Shown: positions 56,164 to 64,000 of the stretch, piece by piece
Layout of the letters: each line of letters opens with the position of its first letter
Position numbering within the stretch: the first letter of the stretch is position 1
Origin: Candidatus Thorarchaeota archaeon
GTDB lineage: Archaea; Asgardarchaeota; Thorarchaeia; Thorarchaeales; Thorarchaeaceae
Assembly (NCBI GenBank): GCA_008080745.1
Contig: SHMX01000003.1
Coordinates: 30,971 to 94,970, forward strand
Length of the DNA: 64,000 nucleotides
Reading direction: 5' to 3'
Position numbers and translations under genes: made by a program
The notes under the pieces: generated by a model
What the model saw: the letters and a program-made list of their open reading frames with translations, nothing else
Databases searched by the model: none
Told to the model about the DNA's origin: nothing

Positions 56164-57636
56164 CAAATTACGTAGGACAACCACTAGATTCTCTCTTTTT
56201 ACACGCACCTGATCCATACTATCACGGTCACGAATGGTGACGGTTGTATCCTCAAGGGTATCATAATCGATTGTAACACAATATGGGGTCCCAACTTCGT
56301 CCTGCCTTCGATAACGCCTTCCTATAGAACCACTACGGTCATAATAAATTATCAATCCACTTTCAAGAATATCATCGTAGATATCCTTTGCCACAGATTC
56401 AAGTTCATCTTTCCCCATAAGAGGGAATACAGCAACCTGAATGGGGGCGACACGTGGAGGGAATCGTAGCCAACTTCGTTCCTCATCCTCTTCATAAGCA
56501 TTATCTATCAGACAGTAGAGGGGGCGTTCAACACCAAATGCAATCTCAAGGACATTTGGAACAACAGGTTTTTTGTCAACCTTCACATAGAGCTTTTCTT
56601 TGGAGAACTCTTTGTGTCGAGTCAAATCATAGTTGCCTCGATCGTGAACGCCGCAGCATTCTACCCAACCAAAGCTCTCAGTGAAGATTTCTACGTCCCA
56701 AGCATCCTTTGCATAATGAGCCCGTTCGTTCATGAGATGTTGACGAAGTCGCATAACTTCATTTGTGAAGCCCATACTCCTGAAAATCTGATAGGCTAGA
56801 TGCACACACCAAGCATAAGCTTGAGTTGCAAAATATCCCTTCTCCAGGGCTTCTTTTACAGTGATATTCGAAACCTCATCAGATTCTTCTTCTTGGATTT
56901 GATAGGGGAGTAAGGGTAGTTTATCATCTGCAATATCAGGGAAATATTCCCAGTCCACCTCATCTGCCTTGAGTATGAATATTTGACCTTCAACCTGAGT
57001 AAATTCTCTAAGTCTAAGCATACCCTGACGAGGGGAGATTTCATTACGATATGCCTTTCCAATCTGAAAAACTTGAGCAGGGAGTTTGTTTCTGAAAAAC
57101 GTAAGGAATCTTTTGAAGAGGAGATAAGTAGTAGTAGCGGTTTCGGGACGCATATAGGCAACTTGGTCAAGACCTAACTGCGTACGTAGCATGAGATTGT
57201 ATTGAGTGACAGGTCCGAGTTCACCTTTGCATGAAGGACATACTATCCCTAATTCATTTATCTTTTCAGTCAGTTCATCTAAGGATAATCCTTTGATTTT
57301 AGCATCTGGAGCCAGTTCTTCAATGAGATCATCTGCCCGATAATTCTGGCCACATTTGATACATTCGGTGATGGGATCGATAAATCCATCTAGATGACCA
57401 GAAGCTTTCCAAACTATTTCAGGGGAAACTGTTGGACATTCGACCTCCCAGAAATTGGCCTTGACAAAAGAACTACGTATCTGTCCCTCTAACCGATTCT
57501 TGAGTAATTTACCTAATGGGCCCAGATCATAAAGACCAGCAGCACCCCCATAAATTTCAGGAGAGGGTCCCCAAAAGAAACCGCGTTTTTTGCAAAGCCC
57601 ATAAATTATCTCTTGATGGTCTTTATCGTCACTCAT
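56131..57636 (-). CDS. glyS: Glycyl-tRNA synthetase, archaeal/eukaryotic dimeric type
   Basis: About 501 residues, class II. It charges tRNA-Gly. The catalytic core has motif 2 with AYRNEISPRQGMLRLREFTQ and motif 3 near NVLEIAFGVERPLYC, and a zinc site CIKCGQ ... CPSC in the insert (about residues 93-140). The C-terminal anticodon-binding domain follows (PIQVAVFPLM, YYDRSGSIGRRYRRQDE). The frame begins at TTG 57648, but ATG 57636 matches the family start. It is the archaeal/eukaryotic homodimeric form, not the bacterial alpha2beta2 one. Confidence 0.93.
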   Translation of the reverse strand: MSDDKDHQEIIYGLCKKRGFFWGPSPEIYGGAAGLYDLGPLGKLLKNRLEGQIRSSFVKANFWEVECPTVSPEIVWKASGHLDGFIDPITECIKCGQNYRADDLIEELAPDAKIKGLSLDELTEKINELGIVCPSCKGELGPVTQYNLMLRTQLGLDQVAYMRPETATTTYLLFKRFLTFFRNKLPAQVFQIGKAYRNEISPRQGMLRLREFTQVEGQIFILKADEVDWEYFPDIADDKLPLLPYQIQEEESDEVSNITVKEALEKGYFATQAYAWCVHLAYQIFRSMGFTNEVMRLRQHLMNERAHYAKDAWDVEIFTESFGWVECCGVHDRGNYDLTRHKEFSKEKLYVKVDKKPVVPNVLEIAFGVERPLYCLIDNAYEEDEERSWLRFPPRVAPIQVAVFPLMGKDELESVAKDIYDDILESGLIIYYDRSGSIGRRYRRQDEVGTPYCVTIDYDTLEDTTVTIRDRDSMDQVRVKRENLVVVLRNLVRGEKRFSDL

Positions 57637-57774
57637 TGTTAAAACCAATCTTCGTGCTCGTTACCACTTTCTTAAACCTATGGTTGGATGATTTGAAAAC
57701 AATTTTGTTTCGAGTAAAACATTGGTTCGTCATTCTTATTAGTAGAACAGAACTCAATTTGAGTGGGTGTGGAA

Positions 57775-59037
57775 ATGGTCGACGATTCACGAATATCAGG
57801 TTTTTACAAGTTATCGATAAAAGAGCGTCAGAAGAAACTGAAAGAACTTACTGGTTTGACTGACGAGGAACTTGCTTCGCTTTTTGACCCTGGAAAAGTA
57901 GACATGGAAGTACTAGACCACATGATTGAGAATGTTGTTGGGTCTATGACGCTTCCTCTTGGAATTGCCACTAACTTCCAAGTTAATGAACAAGACTATC
58001 TTGTTCCAATGGCCATTGAAGAGCCATCTGTAGTAGCTGCAGCGAGTAATGCTGCAAGAATGACTCGACCACATGGAGGATTCTTCGCAACAGACACAGG
58101 TCCAGTCATGATAGCTCAGATACAAACTACCGAAGTACCAGCACCATTCTCAGCTAAAGTTGATATCCTCCTAAAAAAACAAGAATTGATAGAGTTTGCC
58201 AACGAGCAGGACCCTATCCTGGTTAAATTTGGCGGCGGAGCAAAGGATATTCGTGTAAGAGTGATCGATTCGAAAATTGGTCCCATGCTGATAACCGAGC
58301 TAATTGTTGATACACGAGATGCTATGGGTGCAAATGCAGTCAATACAATGGCCGAGGCATTGGCACCAAAAATCGAGAAAATCACTGGTGGAAAAGTTCT
58401 TCTTAGAATCCTTTCGAATCTGGCAGACCTGCGTCTTGTTCATGTTAGGGCTGTTTTTGATGCAAAGTTGTTAGGAGGAGAAGAAGTTGTGGATGGTATC
58501 ATCGCTGCATGGGCCTTTGCTGAAGCTGATCCATATCGCTGTGCAACACATAACAAGGGAATCATGAATGGTATTGATGCAGTGGTTGTCGCAACTGGTA
58601 ATGACTTCCGTGCCATTGAGGCGGGCGCTCATAGCTATGCTGCACAGAATGGATATAGCTCACTTACAAAATACGAGAAAGACCCAGACGGGAATCTTGT
58701 GGGTAGCATCGAGATACCCATGGCAGTAGGTCTTGTCGGCGGTGCTACAAAAGTTCACCCTGTTGCAAGAGCCAGTGTGAAAATATTGGAGGTTAATACT
58801 TCTGTAGAACTTGCCCACGTCATCGCTGCTGTAGGGCTTGCTCAAAATGCTGCTGCTCTCCGAGCACTTGCTGCTGAAGGAATTCAAAAGGGACACATGG
58901 CACTACACGCTCGTAATGTTGCTTCGACTGCTGGGGCACGTGGCGAAATGATTGAAATCATAGCAGAGAAAATGATCAAAGAGAAGATGATTAAAGTAGA
59001 ACGAGCAAAGGAGTTGTTAGAGGAGCTTCAGAAGTAG
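57775..59037 (+). CDS. HMG-CoA reductase, class II
   Basis: About 420 residues. It makes mevalonate from HMG-CoA for isoprenoids. The ENVVGSMTLPLGIATNFQVN motif with the catalytic Glu, the following LVPMAIEEPSVVAAASNAA, DAMGANAVNTMAE (cofactor region) and the C-terminal GHMALHARNVA with the catalytic His are all present. The sequence after ENVVG and the EEPSVVAAASNAA stretch are of class II (bacterial/Archaeoglobus-like) type rather than the class I form most archaea have. ATG 57775 is chosen over GTG 57763. Divergent from glyS. Confidence 0.93.
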   Translation: MVDDSRISGFYKLSIKERQKKLKELTGLTDEELASLFDPGKVDMEVLDHMIENVVGSMTLPLGIATNFQVNEQDYLVPMAIEEPSVVAAASNAARMTRPHGGFFATDTGPVMIAQIQTTEVPAPFSAKVDILLKKQELIEFANEQDPILVKFGGGAKDIRVRVIDSKIGPMLITELIVDTRDAMGANAVNTMAEALAPKIEKITGGKVLLRILSNLADLRLVHVRAVFDAKLLGGEEVVDGIIAAWAFAEADPYRCATHNKGIMNGIDAVVVATGNDFRAIEAGAHSYAAQNGYSSLTKYEKDPDGNLVGSIEIPMAVGLVGGATKVHPVARASVKILEVNTSVELAHVIAAVGLAQNAAALRALAAEGIQKGHMALHARNVASTAGARGEMIEIIAEKMIKEKMIKVERAKELLEELQK

Positions 59038-59038
59038 A

Positions 59039-62000
59039 TTACTTAACAACATCTCGCTTTGGAATATGAATCAAAAAACTAATCGTCCGAGACTGGTCTA
59101 AGTTTATTTTCCATCCATGCGCCTCAATAATACGTTTAACGATTCGCAAACCAAGTCCCCCATGTTCCTTAGTACTTACTTGGGAATAGAACAATTTCTC
59201 TCGGATACCCTTTGGAATTTCCTCACCATCATTTGAGATAATTATTACAACCCTATCTTCACGTTGTTCCGTTCTTATTCTGATTTCCTTTGGTTGACCA
59301 TGCTCCACTGCATTACTGATAATATTTTGGAAGACTTGGACAATCTTTGCCGAGTCACATTCCACTAGTGGAAGTTCAGACATTTTTATTTCAATTGATG
59401 AGGGAATAGTTGTGTCTATTATGGACTGAAGAACATCTTGAAGATTACAATGCTCACGTTCACCTATTATTAGACCAGCATCGGCCAGCTGGATAGATTG
59501 TTTCAATAAAATCTCCATCTGTTCAACCATCATTTTCATTCTTGATAGATGTTCTTGGTTATAGTCATCTTCCAGCAGAGAAATCAGACCCATCATGTTA
59601 TGCAAAATATTAGTCACATCATGTTTCATTTGATGCGTAAACTTAGATAGTTCATCTCGTTGTGCTTCTAGAGCAATTTTAGCCTCCATTTCTGCAGTTA
59701 CATCTCGTGCTGACCCAATTATTCGAATCTTCTCAGAGTCGGTGTCCACTTCCTGTACTGATCCAAAACCATGAATCCACCGCCAATTTCCATCAGGCAT
59801 GTGAATTCGATAAATCAAATTCACCACATCTATGGGGTATTGCAGTTGAAGAAGCTGTATGAAACGCTCTTGATCATCTGGATGTACCACTGATAAAAAC
59901 CACTCCCATAGTTTTCTTGGGTTCTTGGAAATCGTTTCTCTAGTTAGTCCATGAAGTTCACGCCACTGTTTGCTGATATACGCATGACTCAGATCTGACC
60001 ATAGTTCAAAATATCCGATTCCGGTTGCCTTCAGAGCGATACTCAATCGCTCCTGACTTTTGTTGAGAGCCTCTTCGGCCTTTACGTGGTCGGTTATATC
60101 TGTAGCAATCATTAATAGAATATCATCACTTACCTTTTTGAATTGCCAGATTAGGTGAAGACTATGGTCTTGTGTTATCATCTGATAGTGCGTATCAAAA
60201 CGAATTGTATCATCGCTATGCATAGCTTCCCGTATTTTCTCTATGTATTGAGGACGCTCTTTGTACACCTCACCAAGACTCATTCCAATCAGATATTCCA
60301 CTTTTCCATTTGACGCCTCGTATAGACTAGAATTGACTGCAATAAGCCTAATAGTTCCATCATCTTCTCTTTCCCAAACCTGAACATAGTCAGGAATTGA
60401 ATTGAATAATGCTTTGAAAAATGCCTTTCGCTCAGATAATTCGGATGAAAGTTTCTCCCGCTCAGTAGTATCTCGAATACTGGTTCTGAATCCTAGCAGT
60501 TCACCAAATTCATTTCTCATCGGATTGAATGACAGTGCCATCCATCGCTCTTCTCCGCTTTTATTGATGATTCGGAATGGAATGTCATTACCTTGAGAAT
60601 CCCCTTTGGATGCCTCAGTAAGTATCTGATGAATACGACTTCGGTCGTGCGGGTGGATAATAGGTAAGGGGTACTGTTCCATATCCATGCATTCATCTGT
60701 ACTATAACCGGTGTGATTTTCAACCGCTTCATTTACCCAAATCAGCTTGCCATCACAGCCTATCCAGCTTTCCCAATCATAGGTAGAATCTGCAATTATT
60801 CGGAAATATTGGTCCTGTATTTGTGTAGCCAATCCATCCAAATCACTGGTCACATCATGGATTATACAGTGACTCATTTCATAGGTACCATCTTTATTGT
60901 AAGATATTCGTCCATAAGCAGCTATATTTCTAATTTTACCATCCTTTCTAACCATTGAATATCGCACATCATCAGCTTTCCCAGTATCCTTGAAAAGATT
61001 GAAGTTTTCTTTGAAGAGTTCTCGATGGATTTCAACAAGAAACTCTGAAAAATTACGACCTATAACCTCTTCTCGATCGTACCCCATTAATTGCTGCCAT
61101 GCATCATTAACAGTGATAATCAATCCATCAACATCTAGAGATTGATATGGTAATGGGGCTGATTCAAATAATGCCTTGAAATATGCAGTACGCTGCTTTA
61201 TCATTTCCTCAGCATGAAATTCCTCGGTTCTATCTCTGAATACCACAAGTGCTGACTTTTGTCCATCGTAGTAAATTGGATTTAGATATGCTTCTAACCA
61301 TTTTGTTTCCCCCGAGGGAGTGATTATCTTGTAATGTTTTTTCAGTGGCTCCTTGAACCCTTCCAGATACTCATCGTAATTGCGTGCAAGTTTGAGATGT
61401 TCGGATTTGTCAAGAAGTTCAGATAGAGATTTCGAAGTCAGTTGATGCATCTGTTCTTGAGAGTACCCAAGCATATTGCTAGCTAATTCATTAGAAAACA
61501 ATATTTTTGGTGGACTCAACCGAATAACCAGAATTCCTTGTGGGGATGAATGGATCAATGAATTTGCTAAATCCTCAATCATTCTTCTGGATTGGATTGC
61601 TTCTCTTTCAGTTGTAATATTGGATGCCAAGACAATAATACTCTTTCCATCTTCGTGCAGGCTTAGGTATGCCCGATACCACAATATTTCGCCATCGATT
61701 TCTAACCAATATTCCATTTTTTCAGTTGTTCCAGTATTTCGAATTCGTTCTGCTCGTTGAATATATACCTCAGAGATTCTTCTAGGCATTATTTCCTGAA
61801 TTCGTTTTCCAAGAAACGTATCTATAGATAAAAATGGTCTAGAGGTAGGTGAACCTATGAATTCCACATACCTTTCTTGTTCATCTAAAACGAAAACCAT
61901 ATCTTGCATTGATTCTACCAAGACACGATTCAATAATCTAGTTTCTTCTAGGTCTCTTTTGATTCGAGTAAGAAGTATTGAAGATTGGATTGAGTGAGCC

Positions 62001-62347
62001 AATTCGGAATACATTGATTGAGGGTCTGCATCCTTTTTGATATAGCGAGTTGCACCTCTATTCAGAGCTTCGATTGCCACGTCCTCTCTTGACTTGCCTG
62101 TAAATAGTATAAAGGGAATCTCAGAATCATGTTTACGTACAAAATCAAGTACATCTAGCCCATTATGTTCTGGCATCTCAAAATCAGAAATTATTGCATC
62201 GAATTCATCCATAGAAAACAATTGAAGTGCTTCCGAACTAGAAGAAACTGTGATTATATCCATACCTGTGAGTTTAGCTAAGAATTTCTCTGCAATTATA
62301 CATGTTGATTCATCATCATCGATGAATAATACCTTTGCAGAGTTCAT
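59039..62347 (-). CDS. Hybrid sensor: REC, six PAS domains, histidine kinase
   Basis: A 1,102-residue cytoplasmic sensor. Residues 1-120 are a receiver domain (FIDDDEST acidic pocket, phosphoacceptor Asp in SDFEMPEHNG, conserved Lys in IKKD). Six PAS-like repeats follow near 140, 260, 390, 515, 640 and 765. The dimerisation helix has HQMKHDVTNILHN near 900. The ATPase domain has NIISNAVEHG, NDGEEIP and GGLGLRIVKRI. No membrane helix, so the signals are internal (redox, light or ligands on the PAS domains are possible). With a receiver at its N-terminus it could take phosphate from another kinase. Its end is one base from the HMG-CoA reductase end. Confidence 0.9.
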   Translation of the reverse strand: MNSAKVLFIDDDESTCIIAEKFLAKLTGMDIITVSSSSEALQLFSMDEFDAIISDFEMPEHNGLDVLDFVRKHDSEIPFILFTGKSREDVAIEALNRGATRYIKKDADPQSMYSELAHSIQSSILLTRIKRDLEETRLLNRVLVESMQDMVFVLDEQERYVEFIGSPTSRPFLSIDTFLGKRIQEIMPRRISEVYIQRAERIRNTGTTEKMEYWLEIDGEILWYRAYLSLHEDGKSIIVLASNITTEREAIQSRRMIEDLANSLIHSSPQGILVIRLSPPKILFSNELASNMLGYSQEQMHQLTSKSLSELLDKSEHLKLARNYDEYLEGFKEPLKKHYKIITPSGETKWLEAYLNPIYYDGQKSALVVFRDRTEEFHAEEMIKQRTAYFKALFESAPLPYQSLDVDGLIITVNDAWQQLMGYDREEVIGRNFSEFLVEIHRELFKENFNLFKDTGKADDVRYSMVRKDGKIRNIAAYGRISYNKDGTYEMSHCIIHDVTSDLDGLATQIQDQYFRIIADSTYDWESWIGCDGKLIWVNEAVENHTGYSTDECMDMEQYPLPIIHPHDRSRIHQILTEASKGDSQGNDIPFRIINKSGEERWMALSFNPMRNEFGELLGFRTSIRDTTEREKLSSELSERKAFFKALFNSIPDYVQVWEREDDGTIRLIAVNSSLYEASNGKVEYLIGMSLGEVYKERPQYIEKIREAMHSDDTIRFDTHYQMITQDHSLHLIWQFKKVSDDILLMIATDITDHVKAEEALNKSQERLSIALKATGIGYFELWSDLSHAYISKQWRELHGLTRETISKNPRKLWEWFLSVVHPDDQERFIQLLQLQYPIDVVNLIYRIHMPDGNWRWIHGFGSVQEVDTDSEKIRIIGSARDVTAEMEAKIALEAQRDELSKFTHQMKHDVTNILHNMMGLISLLEDDYNQEHLSRMKMMVEQMEILLKQSIQLADAGLIIGEREHCNLQDVLQSIIDTTIPSSIEIKMSELPLVECDSAKIVQVFQNIISNAVEHGQPKEIRIRTEQREDRVVIIISNDGEEIPKGIREKLFYSQVSTKEHGGLGLRIVKRIIEAHGWKINLDQSRTISFLIHIPKRDVVK

Positions 62348-62555
62348 AATGTCACCACCAAAAGGGTTCTTGGGAAGAACTCTATTGGTAAGGTTCCCAG
62401 GACTATAGTAAATATAATACAGAATGTAATTTATTTCTGTTTATTGAGTAGTTTAGGAATTAATGGTCTATCAGCGGAACATATTTGTACAAATCATTTC
62501 AAATAGGCAACTGACCTCAGGCTTGCAGAGGGAACTATAACGGGTCGGAATAGCA

Positions 62556-63287
62556 ATGGAAGACGAATGTAGCCAATGGGAAAAACTTGCGGGTGAATTC
62601 GCAGAGAAGGAGAAATACTATCAAGCAGCAAACCAATATAGAAACTCTGCTGCATGCCACCTCGATAAGGTTCTGGAGATGACTAGAAAGGCAGCTGAGT
62701 ATTATCATATGCATGCCGAAGCTAGTGCTGAAGCAGATGATCATAAATCTGCTGCAAGGTCATACTTTGAGGCAGCTAATCAATATCGGCAAGTTAGTGA
62801 CTTTGCTACTGCTCTGACCCTCTTTGAAAATGCAGCTTCTGAAGCCCTCGATGAAGGAATGACAGAAACCGCCGCATCTTCCTATCTTTGGGCAGCCTTT
62901 GCTTGCCACAAGCTGGGAAATACCGATTACTTTCTAACTTGTGCTGAAAATATGGCCAATCTATATGACAAAGCAGCTGAGTCAGTTCTCGAAGAAGGAA
63001 AGGCAGAGAGAGCTGTCATCAACCTCTCATTATCAGCCATGGGTTTTGCTACCATTGAAAAGGTTGATGAAGCAAAGAAACGCATTGAAAAGGCAAAACG
63101 AGTTATCGATAAGACTAGTTGGCCATGGCTAAAGACGCTTCTCTCGTTCAGTGACGACTTGGCAGAGGGACGCCTGATTGAAGCTGAAGATCAATGGAAG
63201 AGTTTCAAAGAAGAAGAAACCATCCAAGAGGTTATGAAGGCCTGCCATAGTATTATCGAGGACCGACAGAGAAGAGGGAAGAAGTGA
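62556..63287 (+). CDS. Alpha-SNAP-like helical-repeat protein
   Basis: A 243-residue all-helical protein of TPR-like antiparallel helix pairs, in the arrangement seen in alpha-SNAP: WEKLAGEFAEKEKYYQAANQ, then AEASAEADDHKSAARSYFEA, then TALTLFENAASEALDEG and AFACHKLGNTDYFLTCAENM. No membrane segment, signal or metal site. In eukaryotes such proteins load NSF onto SNARE complexes; the likeness here is structural by eye, and a general TPR adaptor is an equally good reading. It is divergent from the large histidine kinase. Confidence 0.7.
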   Translation: MEDECSQWEKLAGEFAEKEKYYQAANQYRNSAACHLDKVLEMTRKAAEYYHMHAEASAEADDHKSAARSYFEAANQYRQVSDFATALTLFENAASEALDEGMTETAASSYLWAAFACHKLGNTDYFLTCAENMANLYDKAAESVLEEGKAERAVINLSLSAMGFATIEKVDEAKKRIEKAKRVIDKTSWPWLKTLLSFSDDLAEGRLIEAEDQWKSFKEEETIQEVMKACHSIIEDRQRRGKK

Positions 63288-63288
63288 C

Positions 63289-64000
63289 CTAAGTAACCTT
63301 GACGGTTACGGTCTTTGAAACCTCTTCACCAGTTTTTGTATCGATGAGTTTTAGTGTGGTAATTTGGTCACCAACATCCTCCGCCATGATGTATACTTGG
63401 AAGGACATTCTTTCACCAGCACCAAGAAATTGTATGCTCTTCTCAGTTCCACCAAGGGAAATCCTTAGTCCATCTGATAGTTCTGTCCTAACAGTGATGT
63501 TTCCAGCAGGTCCATCTCCAGTATTTTGAATCATAACATCAAATACAACTTCGTCACCAATATCTGCAGATACCCTTTGAGGGCTTACATCTAGAGCCAG
63601 CTTGGAAGGAGCCTTCCCAATTCTAAATTCAATAGCGTTACTATGTTTATTGACTAATACAGATTCTCCTTGAAGAGTTAATACAAAGGGACCTATTTTC
63701 CCATCTCCGCTTAATACTGGATTTACTACCAAGAGCCAGGATTCTTGGGTCTGATTCACGGCATTTAATGCAATATCATTTGCAAAAGAGAGGCTATTTG
63801 ATAGATTGTATCTATAATCTACAATACTCACGGGGACGGGGCATGAAAATTTTAGTTCAAATTCGATAGGGGTTTTTGCACTAACTTCGTATTGTTTTTG
63901 ACCGGCCCATTGCAACTCTACTTCCGTCTGAATTGCAACCTTCACACTCTCAGCAACATAGTTTACCAAATAACTCTCAACTTCAGTAGGTTTTGCAGAT
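63289..64000 (-). CDS. Surface protein fragment with CARDB/DUF11-like domains, N-terminal part cut by window edge
   Basis: The frame is open from the window end to the stop at 63289 (237 residues visible). It reads as beta-rich, with one domain of about 100 residues (LQWAGQKQYEVSAKTPIEFE onward) and a C-terminal CARDB/DUF11-like domain (QNTGDGPAGNITVRTELSDG). Such domains occur in exported archaeal proteins. No C-terminal membrane anchor is present. The true start is outside the window. It converges with the alpha-SNAP-like gene. Confidence 0.65.
   Translation of the reverse strand, partial: SAKPTEVESYLVNYVAESVKVAIQTEVELQWAGQKQYEVSAKTPIEFELKFSCPVPVSIVDYRYNLSNSLSFANDIALNAVNQTQESWLLVVNPVLSGDGKIGPFVLTLQGESVLVNKHSNAIEFRIGKAPSKLALDVSPQRVSADIGDEVVFDVMIQNTGDGPAGNITVRTELSDGLRISLGGTEKSIQFLGAGERMSFQVYIMAEDVGDQITTLKLIDTKTGEEVSKTVTVKVT

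Overview
The window looks like a chromosomal segment of an archaeon, most likely an Asgard archaeon (Thorarchaeota-like would fit, but that is inference; no rRNA or ribosomal marker is present). Signs of Archaea are genes for ether-lipid isoprenoids (polyprenyl/geranylgeranyl diphosphate synthase, geranylgeranyl reductase, UbiA prenyltransferase, HMG-CoA reductase), an archaeal/eukaryotic-type glycyl-tRNA synthetase, an archaeal-type phosphopantetheine adenylyltransferase, a split transketolase and BRE/TATA-like promoters. Hints of Asgard are the TPR, LRR and alpha-SNAP-like helical-repeat proteins and a possible longin-like domain. The DNA is AT-rich, genes are dense and mostly without introns or long gaps, and Shine-Dalgarno sequences of the GGAGG/GAGGTG type precede many starts. 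No rRNA, tRNA, CRISPR array or intact insertion sequence was seen.

Layout. 1-5.6 kb: a partial zinc-ribbon protein, small membrane proteins, a TPR protein, a zinc-ribbon protein and a membrane histidine kinase. 5.6-8.9 kb: a divergent redox pair, a GlcD-like FAD oxidase fused to a NuoB-like Fe-S domain, facing a GlcF/HdrD-like Fe-S protein. 8.9-12.4 kb: isoprenoid/lipid genes. 12.4-16.4 kb: a 16-residue-repeat protein, MutS and a membrane protein. 16.4-20.9 kb: a GC-richer gene-free island, a decayed copy of a surface-protein C-terminus and the intact DUF2341-type surface protein beside it. 20.9-27.4 kb: an overlapping rpe-tktN-tktC-tal operon for the non-oxidative pentose phosphate pathway, an amidohydrolase and endonuclease-type MutL. 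27.5-34.9 kb: mixed small genes (flavoprotein, GT-like, LRR, membrane) with several gene remnants including a broken NUDIX gene, then a membrane-anchored amidohydrolase.

34.9-50.7 kb is the most striking part: two giant paralogous secreted, C-terminally membrane-anchored proteins (about 1,970 and 2,260 residues, very rich in Tyr, Trp and Asn) follow a roughly 890-residue polytopic membrane protein with a SpoIIM-like C-terminus. All three lie on the minus strand; the first two have strong hairpin/T-tract terminators of their own. This is a candidate cell-surface assembly locus.

50.8-64 kb: ferritin, M28/DUF4910-like peptidase, coaD, an ASKHA (RACo-like) ATPase without its usual ferredoxin domain, a universal stress protein, glycyl-tRNA synthetase, class II HMG-CoA reductase, a REC-PAS-histidine kinase, an alpha-SNAP-like helical protein and a partial surface protein with CARDB/DUF11-like domains cut by the window end. 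HMG-CoA reductase, GGPP synthase, GGR and the UbiA enzyme together cover parts of mevalonate-to-membrane-lipid or quinone metabolism.
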